Below are positions 1-6,621 of a stretch of 36,257 bases of DNA, one piece after another. Every line of letters starts with the position of its first letter. The first letter of the stretch is position 1. The notes under the pieces were generated by a model. That model was not told the origin of the DNA. It was given only the letters and a program-made list of their open reading frames with translations, and did no database searches. The DNA is from an uncultured Bacteroidales bacterium. Its GTDB lineage: Bacteria; Bacteroidota; Bacteroidia; Bacteroidales; UBA932. The DNA is taken from assembly GCA_905235445.1 (NCBI GenBank), contig CAJOLJ010000038.1:1-36257 (forward strand), written 5' to 3'. The position numbers and the translations under genes are program-made.

Positions 1-1
1 A

Positions 2-727
2 TTCTCCGCCGACATAGTCCAGGGCAAGAACTGGAACCAGGCATGGGAGGAGAGCATAGCACCGATAGTGATAGGCAGGGATGTCCTCATCAAGACCCCT
101 CGCCACAGCGAGGAGGAGATTGCGGAAGCTTTTGAGAGTGAAATCGGGAAGCCTCTTTCCAAAGCCCGCTACAACATAACCATCCAGCCCCGGATGGCCT
201 TCGGAACGGGACATCACAGCACAACCCGCCTCGTTGTCCTTTCCATGCTCGCCCACTGTGGGGACATCAAGGGAAAGAGCGTTCTGGACATGGGATGCGG
301 AACGGGTGTACTGGGAATACTCGCCCTCAAAATGGGAGCCTACAAAGTGCAGGCCATTGACATTGACGCAGTGGCGGCACAGTCCGCCTTCGAGAACGGA
401 AAACGCAACCGGGTGTCCCCCCGCTTCACTGTCAGATACGGCGATGCATCCCTCCTCCAGGCCCTATCCTATGACTGCATCCTCGCAAACATCCACAGGA
501 ACGTCCTCCTGCAGGACATGCACACCTACTGCAGGTCCCTGCGCAGGGGCGGTCTTCTCGTGATGTCGGGTTTTTTCAAGGATGACGTTCCCGACCTTCT
601 GGCAGTGGCGGGGGAACTGGGATTCTCTATCCAGGAAGCCGAGGTCAGTACTGTGAGCGAGGACGAGAGCGGAATGTGGAGTTGCATCACCATAAGAAAA
701 GGCCAGGACAGGGCTGGTCTGCTGTAA
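2..727 (+). CDS. prmA: Ribosomal protein L11 methyltransferase (5'-truncated by window edge)
   Basis: This enzyme uses S-adenosylmethionine to methylate ribosomal protein L11 in the cytoplasm. The frame is already open at base 2, and the first residues contain NWNQAWEE, typical of the conserved N-terminal part of PrmA, so the real start lies upstream of the window. The GTG at 68 is an internal codon. The visible part has the class I SAM-binding loop (LDMGCGTG), an acidic residue after the next strand (AIDID), and ILANIHRN, the PrmA version of the substrate-side NPPY-like motif. The stop is TAA at 725-727. About 240 residues are seen and perhaps 40-60 are missing. No convincing terminator follows before the convergent YCII gene. 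The family assignment is firm. L11 as substrate follows from family knowledge. Confidence 0.93.
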   Translation, partial: FSADIVQGKNWNQAWEESIAPIVIGRDVLIKTPRHSEEEIAEAFESEIGKPLSKARYNITIQPRMAFGTGHHSTTRLVVLSMLAHCGDIKGKSVLDMGCGTGVLGILALKMGAYKVQAIDIDAVAAQSAFENGKRNRVSPRFTVRYGDASLLQALSYDCILANIHRNVLLQDMHTYCRSLRRGGLLVMSGFFKDDVPDLLAVAGELGFSIQEAEVSTVSEDESGMWSCITIRKGQDRAGLL

Positions 728-832
728 GGGATTTGCGGGACAATCACTCCAAGAGGACAATGATGATCCAGTCCCATGCAGCCGAAAGCGCCTCATCCCG
801 GACTGTTTCAATCAACTAAGCAAGGTTCCAGG

Positions 833-1414
833 CTACTTGAAATCTCCGAATCCGGGATCCCACTCGATGACTTGCCAGGAGGCGGCGAGTTTTTCCACAT
901 AAGGGTCCCCTTTCACAATGGCCTCAGCGGCAGCGGCATCGGCTATGGAAAGGATGGACAAGCCTGCAAGGGGGTTGTTCACGTACGGACCGGAGGCGCG
1001 GAGTTTCTTCTCATTCAGCAGTTTTTCCATATAGGCTGCATGATCGGCTTCCACGGCGGTGATGTCCGTGCCCTCCTTGAGTTCATAGGTGGCCCTGAAA
1101 TACTTGGTGCCGTCAGCGTCCGCAGCTGAGGGTTTGAGCATGCTTCCCACCTTGACATCCCACAAATTGGCCGTAGAGGAAGCTACCAGGCCATGGATGG
1201 AATAGGGATCGCCGGCGACGAGCCTCTCCAGTTCGTCCTTGTCGGTCACCTTGAAGACAAGCTGCGCACTGCGCACGGGGGTACCCACGCCGGGACCGGA
1301 AATCTGGAGTTTGTCTTCTTTCAGTAGTTTTTTCAGATACTTGACATGGGCATGAAGATAGACGGCCCAACCAAAAATTTTGGTGTGTGTGAATGTTACT
1401 ACGGAATACTGCAT
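833..1414 (-). CDS. Tandem YCII-domain protein
   Basis: This 193-residue cytoplasmic protein consists of two ferredoxin-like YCII domains in tandem, at roughly residues 3-95 and 105-190. Both halves carry the same layout: a His-containing helix (HAHVKYLKKLL and DHAAYMEKLL), then KLQISGPGV or KLRASGPYV, and a closing GDPY element (GDPYSIHGL and GDPYVEKLA). This is what a duplication followed by divergence would leave. YCII proteins are small enzymes or enzyme-like proteins of mostly unknown substrate, and a few are dehalogenase or lactone-isomerase relatives. No substrate can be inferred here. It stands alone, convergent with prmA, and the AT-rich region upstream has no clear -7 TAnnTTTG site. 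Confidence 0.82.
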   Translation of the reverse strand: MQYSVVTFTHTKIFGWAVYLHAHVKYLKKLLKEDKLQISGPGVGTPVRSAQLVFKVTDKDELERLVAGDPYSIHGLVASSTANLWDVKVGSMLKPSAADADGTKYFRATYELKEGTDITAVEADHAAYMEKLLNEKKLRASGPYVNNPLAGLSILSIADAAAAEAIVKGDPYVEKLAASWQVIEWDPGFGDFK

Positions 1415-1487
1415 GACAATTAGACTGATTTAAGTTTAGCAAGTAAAATAGTTGTAATAAAAATCTAAACGTTAATTTCTGACTTTT

Positions 1488-1527
1488 TGTTAACGGAAGA
1501 ATATTTTTGCCAATATTTTCGTTAAAA
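1488..1527. promoter_or_regulatory. AT-rich imperfect palindrome upstream of the YCII gene
   Basis: Arms TTAACG...AATATT and AATATT...CGTTAA face each other around a short centre in the 266-base gap between the YCII gene and the AT-hook gene. The two arms differ in length by two bases, so pairing is not perfect. It lies about 80-110 bases upstream of the YCII start and could be a protein-binding site or a weak hairpin. The rest of the gap is AT-rich and shows no RNA gene. Confidence 0.25.
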
Positions 1528-1680
1528 GATTACAGATTCCGGTACTTGTGAATAGCTAAATTAATACATATATCTATTAGTTTAGTCCTCTTTCAATCAG
1601 ACGATATGCATAACCTGTACCTCTACTTTCATGTAAAGGCACAGATATTAAAGGCGGGATATTGCCCGATTTATTGTTTA

Positions 1681-2193
1681 CTAATTTTCGTTAATCGGCT
1701 TTTCTCCTTGGTTCTTTGCCCTTCTCTTGGCTCGCTTAGCCTCCTGTTTCTCCCTCTCCAATGTCCTTTTGTTCTTGGATCCCTTGGGCCTGCCAGGTCC
1801 CCTCTTTGGTCCGTCCTGCTCCTTCCTTGACTTTGCGGGTTTCTTGTTCTTGGATCCTTTCGGTCGCCCTGGCTTACTTTTCGGGGCATCCTTCGTTTCC
1901 TCTGTTTTCGACTCCGCCGATTCATTTACGGATGAGTCCGAAGCCTCCTTCTTAGTCTCTGTGCCAACTGTCACCGTGCTTTCACTTCCGGCTGCCGCCT
2001 TCTTGTTCTCCTCTTCCTGCTTCCCGTATAGCCCCAGCTCCACGGGGAGCTTTCTTCTTTCCTCATGACCGCAAGCACTCAGGACTTTCGTTTCACGAAA
2101 TGAGAGTCCCTTTTCCTTTTTTGATAGTAGAACGGGCCCTGCGATAGTTATATTTGTGTTACTACACAATTGTTTCACAATAAAAAGATACAA
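1681..2193 (-). CDS. Small basic AT-hook protein
   Basis: The C-terminal half carries two copies of PGRPKGSKNK, each an AT-hook core (GRP flanked by basic residues), separated by about 18 residues. A highly charged Lys/Arg/Glu tail follows. The middle is acidic and Ser/Thr-rich with no predicted fold. Such proteins bind the minor groove of AT-rich DNA and act as small nucleoid or architectural proteins, and Bacteroidota genomes carry several. The start is uncertain. The frame has no ATG: the longest version begins with TTG at 2193 and would overlap the promoter of the divergent lipoprotein. A GTG at 2043, with a purine-rich stretch about 10 bases upstream, gives a 120-residue protein that keeps both hooks. 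I favour the shorter form. Low complexity leaves some chance that part of this is non-coding. Confidence 0.55.
   Translation of the reverse strand: MYLFIVKQLCSNTNITIAGPVLLSKKEKGLSFRETKVLSACGHEERRKLPVELGLYGKQEEENKKAAAGSESTVTVGTETKKEASDSSVNESAESKTEETKDAPKSKPGRPKGSKNKKPAKSRKEQDGPKRGPGRPKGSKNKRTLEREKQEAKRAKRRAKNQGEKPINEN
2082..2122 (+). terminator. Terminator-like hairpin facing the lipoprotein promoter
   Basis: GGACT pairs with AGTCC and TTTCGT with ACGAAA, giving a two-part stem around a TTC loop. The hairpin is followed on the plus strand by a T-rich run (CTTTTCCTTTTTT). Nothing on the plus strand upstream looks like a gene, so it would stop only antisense transcripts. It may otherwise be structure in the leader of the AT-hook mRNA. 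Confidence 0.4.
2149..2156 (+). promoter_or_regulatory. Bacteroidota -7 promoter element (TATATTTG)
   Basis: This is an exact match to TAnnTTTG, 41 bases before the ATG at 2197. No TTTG lies at the best upstream spacing (one is found at 25 bases). It would give a leader of about 35 bases for the Big_2 lipoprotein, and it supports the ATG at 2197 over the frame opening at 2170. Confidence 0.5.
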
Positions 2194-2196
2194 TCA

Positions 2197-4143
2197 ATGA
2201 AGACTCTTTTCCATAATGCTGCCGTCACGGCAGCGCTTGGAGCCATGCTGCTCCTAGGTGGGTGTCAGAAGGAGCCCATCGCAGTAACCGGAGTGAGCGT
2301 CTCCCCGACTACCCTTAGCCTCACAGTGGGACAGAGCGAGACAATTACCGCAACGGTCATGCCTGCGGATGCCGCGAACAAGGCCGTAACCTGGTCTTCC
2401 GACAATGATGCAGTCGCCAGCGTATCCAACGGGAAAGTGACCGCCAAGAGTGCAGGAACGGCAAAGATTACGGTAAAAACCGCGGATGGCGGGAAGAGTG
2501 CCACCTGCAGCGTAACCGTAGCGGAGCCCATAGTTGCAGTTGCATCCGTCAGCCTGGACAAGGCGAACCTCGAGATGACGGAAGGGGACGAGGCCTCCCT
2601 GGTGGCTAGCGTAACACCGGAGAATGCCACCAACAAGAATGTGACCTGGTCCACCGACAACCCCTCGGTTGCCACCGTAGACAACGGGAAAGTCAAGGCC
2701 GTCGGGGCCGGAAACGCGGTCATAACAGTCAAGACCGATGACGGAGGAAAGACCGCCTCCTGCGCAGTGTCGGTAGCGGCCAAAGTCATTCCTGTCACCT
2801 CTGTCAGCATCAATCCCTCTTCCCTGGACATGCTCGTAGGGGATGAAGCCACCCTAAGTGCCGTTGTATCCCCTGACAATGCCACCGACAAGACTGTCGT
2901 CTGGTCCTCCGATGACCCTCTCGTGGCAACGGTCGACAACGGGAAGGTCACGGCAGTGGCCCCGGGTTCCACGAGCATAATAGCCTCGGTCGGGAATGTC
3001 AAGGCACTCTGCACCGTAACCGTTACCGCCCCCACTTCCCCTTCGAAAATAAAGATCGTGAACCTTCCGGACATATCTGAGGGCAAGATTGCCCCCGCAC
3101 TGATTGTGGACGGGGACAAATACATAGTCCTGGGCGGACATACGGACTGGTTCGACCTTGCCGGCACTGCGGAAATGTACAAGGACGGGCAGTGGACCGT
3201 GATTGCCGGGGGAATCTTCCACGACCTGGCCGCACAGGTGCCCCTTTCAGACGGGAAGACCCTCATTGCAGGGGGTTGCAGTTCCTCCTTCGGAGTTGGG
3301 CAGAGCGCTGTAACCCACATTTACGACCCTGCCACCGGTACAATATCCGTAGGCCCCTCAATGCTCACCCACAGGGCTTGGGCGAGAGGTGCGCTCCTAT
3401 CTGGCGGGGATGTGCTTATCGCCGGAAACTGGTATGAAAACTCCTTGCATGCTGATGTATTCAGCCACGCAGATGGGACCTTCCACCTTTCGGGCGGCGA
3501 TATGAGCAACCAACCCTGCAGCCCATTTATCTTCCCCACACCTGACGGAGGAGCCCTGCTCGTCGCAGGATGGGACAACTACGGCGCCAGGTTCGACGGA
3601 AACGCCCAGGTGTACAAGTTCAACCCCGCATCCGGCGGGAGCATAAGCGCAAAAGAGATATTCCCCCTGAGTGGATACGTACCTCTCTGTCAGTACGGCG
3701 CCTCGTCCTCAATGATGGAGGACATGAGGACCGCTGACGGGAAGTATATCTTCATCATGGCTACCACGACCGGCTCGGGCAACTGCCTGGCATCCTTCAA
3801 TCCCGCGGACGAGTCCTTCGAGAAACTCATCGACCTCCCCAAGGAGTATGATGGACTGGAATACTATTACGCTTCCGACCTTCTCGTGGACAGGGACAGG
3901 AACCTCTTGTACCTATTCTCAATGACCACCAAAGACGGCACAGCCGTCGGTCTTGTCAGGATATTCGACCTGGACACGATGGACGAGGTTGCCACAGCTT
4001 CCCTGGGGCGCGACGTAACCGCGGCCGGCAAGAGGCTGCTTCCCGACGGAGGTGTCCTGATTGTAGGAGGAACCGAGGACGGCAGCAATTACTATCCCCT
4101 CCGCAAAGCGGACATCCTGTACTACTACGACATCCCGCAGTAG
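2197..4143 (+). CDS. Surface lipoprotein: three Big_2 Ig-like domains plus kelch-like propeller
   Basis: This is a predicted lipoprotein of 648 residues. It has an N-terminal signal and lipobox LLGGC with the acylated Cys at residue 23. Three bacterial Ig-like (Big_2) repeats of about 80 residues follow, at roughly 28-108, 110-192 and 194-276. Each repeat has the pattern VTSVSxxxxxLxLxVGxxxxLxAxVxPxxATxKxVTWSSD. The rest, about 285-648, has repeated GGxLLIAGG-like and IYDPATG-like elements, consistent with a kelch or galactose-oxidase-type beta-propeller. The likely location is the outer-membrane surface, with the Big_2 repeats as a spacer presenting the propeller. No catalytic residues are evident, so adhesion or glycan binding is inferred only from architecture. 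The ATG at 2197 gives a clean signal peptide. An upstream in-frame ATG at 2170 would add nine polar residues before it. It has its own promoter and sits divergent from the AT-hook gene. Confidence 0.85.
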   Translation: MKTLFHNAAVTAALGAMLLLGGCQKEPIAVTGVSVSPTTLSLTVGQSETITATVMPADAANKAVTWSSDNDAVASVSNGKVTAKSAGTAKITVKTADGGKSATCSVTVAEPIVAVASVSLDKANLEMTEGDEASLVASVTPENATNKNVTWSTDNPSVATVDNGKVKAVGAGNAVITVKTDDGGKTASCAVSVAAKVIPVTSVSINPSSLDMLVGDEATLSAVVSPDNATDKTVVWSSDDPLVATVDNGKVTAVAPGSTSIIASVGNVKALCTVTVTAPTSPSKIKIVNLPDISEGKIAPALIVDGDKYIVLGGHTDWFDLAGTAEMYKDGQWTVIAGGIFHDLAAQVPLSDGKTLIAGGCSSSFGVGQSAVTHIYDPATGTISVGPSMLTHRAWARGALLSGGDVLIAGNWYENSLHADVFSHADGTFHLSGGDMSNQPCSPFIFPTPDGGALLVAGWDNYGARFDGNAQVYKFNPASGGSISAKEIFPLSGYVPLCQYGASSSMMEDMRTADGKYIFIMATTTGSGNCLASFNPADESFEKLIDLPKEYDGLEYYYASDLLVDRDRNLLYLFSMTTKDGTAVGLVRIFDLDTMDEVATASLGRDVTAAGKRLLPDGGVLIVGGTEDGSNYYPLRKADILYYYDIPQ

Positions 4144-4167
4144 GAAATCGTAAAACCATTATCGGAC

Positions 4168-4256
4168 CCCAGGAGAGGGAAAGCCCCCTTCCCCTCTCCC
4201 CTGTCAAAAAGAAAGGAGCCCTCCGTGGAGAATTATCCTCCCGGGGGGCTTCCTGC
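4168..4256. terminator. Two hairpins between convergent genes
   Basis: GGAGAGGG...CCCTCTCC (about 4172-4200) follows the lipoprotein gene. The second hairpin, read on the minus strand, pairs AGCCCCCC with GGAGGGCT (one mismatch) and is followed by CCTTTCTTTTT, as expected for the end of the MFS transporter transcript. Together they close both convergent units. Confidence 0.5.
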
Positions 4257-4273
4257 TGCTAAGCCGAAAAGAG

Positions 4274-5728
4274 CTATGCTTTCTTCTTTGCCTGACGGTC
4301 CCGCCAGAGCTTTGTCATATCCTCGAGTGTCTTGCCCTTGGTCTCGGGAACGAGTTTCCAGACGAAGATGGCCGCGATGATGCAGATTACTCCGTAGAGG
4401 GCATAGGCGAAGAAATGGCCGAAGCTGTCACCCATCGCACCGAGTTTCATGTTGTACATCGGTACGAAGGTGGAGGATACGATGAAGTTGAAGATCCACT
4501 GGAAGGCCACGGCGATGGCGGTAGCCTGGCTACGGATGGTGTTGGGGAACAGTTCAGAGATGTACACCCAGCAGATGGGGCCCCAGCTGAACATGAAGCA
4601 TGCACTGTAAAGCATGATGCTGATGACCGGGATGACTGCCGGCATACCCGCAACAACATTGGACAGTGCAACGCCGAGGGCTCCAAGGGCCATGCCCAGA
4701 GATCCGGTAATCAACAGGGGCTTACGTCCGAGCTTCTCGACCGTGAACACGGCAACGAGGGTGAAGGTAATGTTGATTACACCCATTATCACCGTGAACA
4801 GCATGTTGTTGGACACACCCATGGATTCGAAGATCCTTGGTGCGAAGTACAGCACCGCATTGATTCCGATGGCCTGCTGGAACACGGAGAGCATGCATCC
4901 GATGAACACCACTATGAAACCGTAAGCGAAGATCTTCTCGGTCTTCTCCACCGTGGTGGCCTTGATCTCGGAGAGAATCTCCTTTGCCTTCCCCAGGCCG
5001 TTAATCTTGGTAAGGACGCCAAGAGCCTTGTCATCCTGTCCGCTGAGAACCAGGTAACGGGGAGTCTCGGGAACGAGGAGGATAAGGAGTGCGAACAGAC
5101 CTGCCGGTACGCACTCGCTGACGAACATCATTCTCCAGCCGACCTTTGTTGTCCACTCCACTATTGCGGGATCATTGGCATGGGCATGGACAATGAGGAA
5201 GTTGACGAAGTAAACGACTAGCTGACCGAATATGATTGCGAACTGGTTCCAGGACACAAGCATACCCCTCTTGTTTGCCGGGGCGACCTCTGCGATGTAC
5301 ATAGGGCACAGAGCCGAAGCAAGACCGACACCGATACCGCCCAGAACCCTATAGAGGTTGAAAGCTACCAGAAGTCCTAAGGTGGGGACATTCTTCTCGA
5401 AGAAGAGGAACTCAGGGGCAAAGGAACCCAGGGCGGAGAGGAAGAAGAGGATACCTGCGATGAACAGGGATTTCTTACGACCCAGTTTGGAAGCCATCAG
5501 ACCTGAAAGGAAGGCGCCGATGATACAGCCGATAAGTGCGCTTGAGGTGGTGAAACCATGTACTGCGTCTGTGTAATTGAAATCACTTGCCCCCTGGAAG
5601 AAGGCCTGCAGACCCTTCTCGGCACCGGAGATTACCGCGGTATCGTATCCGAAGAGGAGTCCTCCGATAACTGCGACGAGGACAATGGACCCCAGATACA
5701 GGGGATTCGGGGAATTGCTGTTTTTCAT
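4274..5728 (-). CDS. xylE: Sugar-porter MFS transporter (XylE-like)
   Basis: This is a 484-residue inner-membrane sugar:proton symporter of the major facilitator superfamily, sugar porter family. Twelve hydrophobic segments can be traced. Signatures include GYDTAVISGA in helix 1, GRKKS in the 2-3 loop, YIAEVAPANKRG after helix 4, PETPRYLV before the central loop, QQAIGINAVLYFAP in helix 7, GRKPLL in the 8-9 loop and the closing PETKGKTLEDM. The QQ..GIN motif and length fit E. coli XylE, so D-xylose or a similar aldose is the likely substrate, but the sugar is not proven. The start is the ATG at 5728, just before a polar N-terminus and helix 1. Upstream in-frame codons add a tail lying across the promoter. 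It is monocistronic, with a candidate promoter and palindrome upstream. Confidence 0.88.
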   Translation of the reverse strand: MKNSNSPNPLYLGSIVLVAVIGGLLFGYDTAVISGAEKGLQAFFQGASDFNYTDAVHGFTTSSALIGCIIGAFLSGLMASKLGRKKSLFIAGILFFLSALGSFAPEFLFFEKNVPTLGLLVAFNLYRVLGGIGVGLASALCPMYIAEVAPANKRGMLVSWNQFAIIFGQLVVYFVNFLIVHAHANDPAIVEWTTKVGWRMMFVSECVPAGLFALLILLVPETPRYLVLSGQDDKALGVLTKINGLGKAKEILSEIKATTVEKTEKIFAYGFIVVFIGCMLSVFQQAIGINAVLYFAPRIFESMGVSNNMLFTVIMGVINITFTLVAVFTVEKLGRKPLLITGSLGMALGALGVALSNVVAGMPAVIPVISIMLYSACFMFSWGPICWVYISELFPNTIRSQATAIAVAFQWIFNFIVSSTFVPMYNMKLGAMGDSFGHFFAYALYGVICIIAAIFVWKLVPETKGKTLEDMTKLWRDRQAKKKA

Positions 5729-5785
5729 TTGTACGTGAAAAGTGTGTGGTATTTGTACTGTACTGTGTATTGCCTCCAAAAGCCA

Positions 5786-5797
5786 TCCGTATACGGA
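5786..5797. promoter_or_regulatory. 12-bp perfect palindrome TCCGTATACGGA (candidate operator)
   Basis: A perfectly self-complementary 12-mer lies about 58 bases upstream of the sugar transporter ATG and a few bases downstream of its predicted -7 element. It would therefore cover the transcription start. That position fits a repressor or sugar-responsive regulator. The protein that binds it is not identifiable here. Confidence 0.4.
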
Positions 5798-5810
5798 AAG
5801 CATATCATGG

Positions 5811-5818
5811 CAAATTTA
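5811..5818 (-). promoter_or_regulatory. -7 promoter element (TAAATTTG, minus strand)
   Basis: This is an exact TAnnTTTG match, read on the minus strand, upstream of the sugar transporter. It gives a leader of about 75 bases. A near-match TTTA sits 22 bases further upstream. Confidence 0.5.
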
Positions 5819-5939
5819 GCATTTTTATCCGAACACCTACTAAAATCAGGCTCTCTTTGGAGTGGGGGCGAATGGGACATCATAAGGTGTACGGACACAT
5901 GCCTAATCCGGACTGAATGGCAAAGAAGGTGATAATCAT

Positions 5940-6209
5940 TTATTTCTTAGCGTACTTTCTTTTCTTGTAACCACAAACAAGATCACCAGTATTGATATCC
6001 GTACTAAGCTGTTCCCCAGCCGAATCACTTAGGTATTGGGGGCGGGAGATTACAGTTGTACCATAACCGCTAACGCAAGTAAGGGCCGTTTTGACCAGGT
6101 CAATACTTAAGGCGTTCTCCAGGCGGGCTATGGTCTCAAACGTCATATTGGAACTGCCTTTCAGCAAGTTGGAAACATACTGCTGCGAGCAGCCCATACG
6201 TTTTGCCAA
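5940..6209 (-). pseudogene. N-terminally truncated XRE/HTH regulator remnant
   Basis: The reading frame opens directly inside a helix-turn-helix domain: LAKRMGCSQQYVSNLLKG is helix 2, turn and recognition helix of an XRE/Cro-type domain, and TFETIARLENAL is helices 4-5. The first helix and the start codon are absent. Upstream in frame there are only eight more codons (LLYEFVK before LAK) and then a TGA, with no ATG, GTG or proper start. An ATG in a neighbouring frame does not restore helix 1. The C-terminal half (about residues 38-89) is polar and unrecognised. XRE proteins of this kind are often antitoxins of HigBA type, but no toxin gene is adjacent. It is most likely a broken regulator whose 5' end was lost by deletion or recombination. 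A TTG start and a functional short form cannot be excluded. Confidence 0.55.
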
Positions 6210-6231
6210 TTTGACGAACTCATAAAGTAAT

Positions 6232-6621
6232 CATCAACCTTTGAAAAGTGCGGGTGACGTTTATTCGCGTATAAACTAGGGGATAAGGCGTTAGCTGTAT
6301 TTTGCGGTCGAAACCTGGACGAAAGCCGTTTTCGAGGCCGGATTCCGTACATGTTGTCCGAGTTGCGTTTACACGCACTTTGTAGGGTATAGTGGCGCCT
6401 ATTGTTGAACACACAACCTTTCTTCCCGTGGAATACCAAGCCCGGGACATAGGGTGACAAAACCGTCCTAGCCCCATCTGATGACAGAGAAGCAGACTGG
6501 CTAGCAGTACTTTACCGTTCCTGGTGGAAAAGGCACGCAGAGCACCCCGTCCGTACGAGATGCTCCGCATATCAGGTATGATGCCGTCCGAGTCTTATGG
6601 AATCAATTTCCGGAGGGGCCT
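6232..6621. other. Non-coding gap with several small inverted repeats
   Basis: About 390 bases separate the HTH remnant and the metal ATPase, and no gene looks convincing here. Frames on the minus strand are open for about 100 codons but show no recognisable protein features. Inverted repeats are dense in the first 200 bases: GTTTAT/ATAAAC (6259-6276), CGG-TCGAAA/TTTCGA-gg-CCG (6306-6340), TGCGT/ACGCA (6364-6377) and GTTG/CAAC (6414-6427). This could be a structured RNA or the remains of a mobile element that damaged the HTH gene. Neither can be decided from sequence alone. Confidence 0.35.

Noticed and set aside
1727..2068. Hydrophobic plus-strand frame opposite the AT-hook gene
   Set aside because: It is the mirror of the Lys/Arg/Glu-rich AT-hook gene, which automatically yields Phe/Leu/Ser-rich antisense frames.
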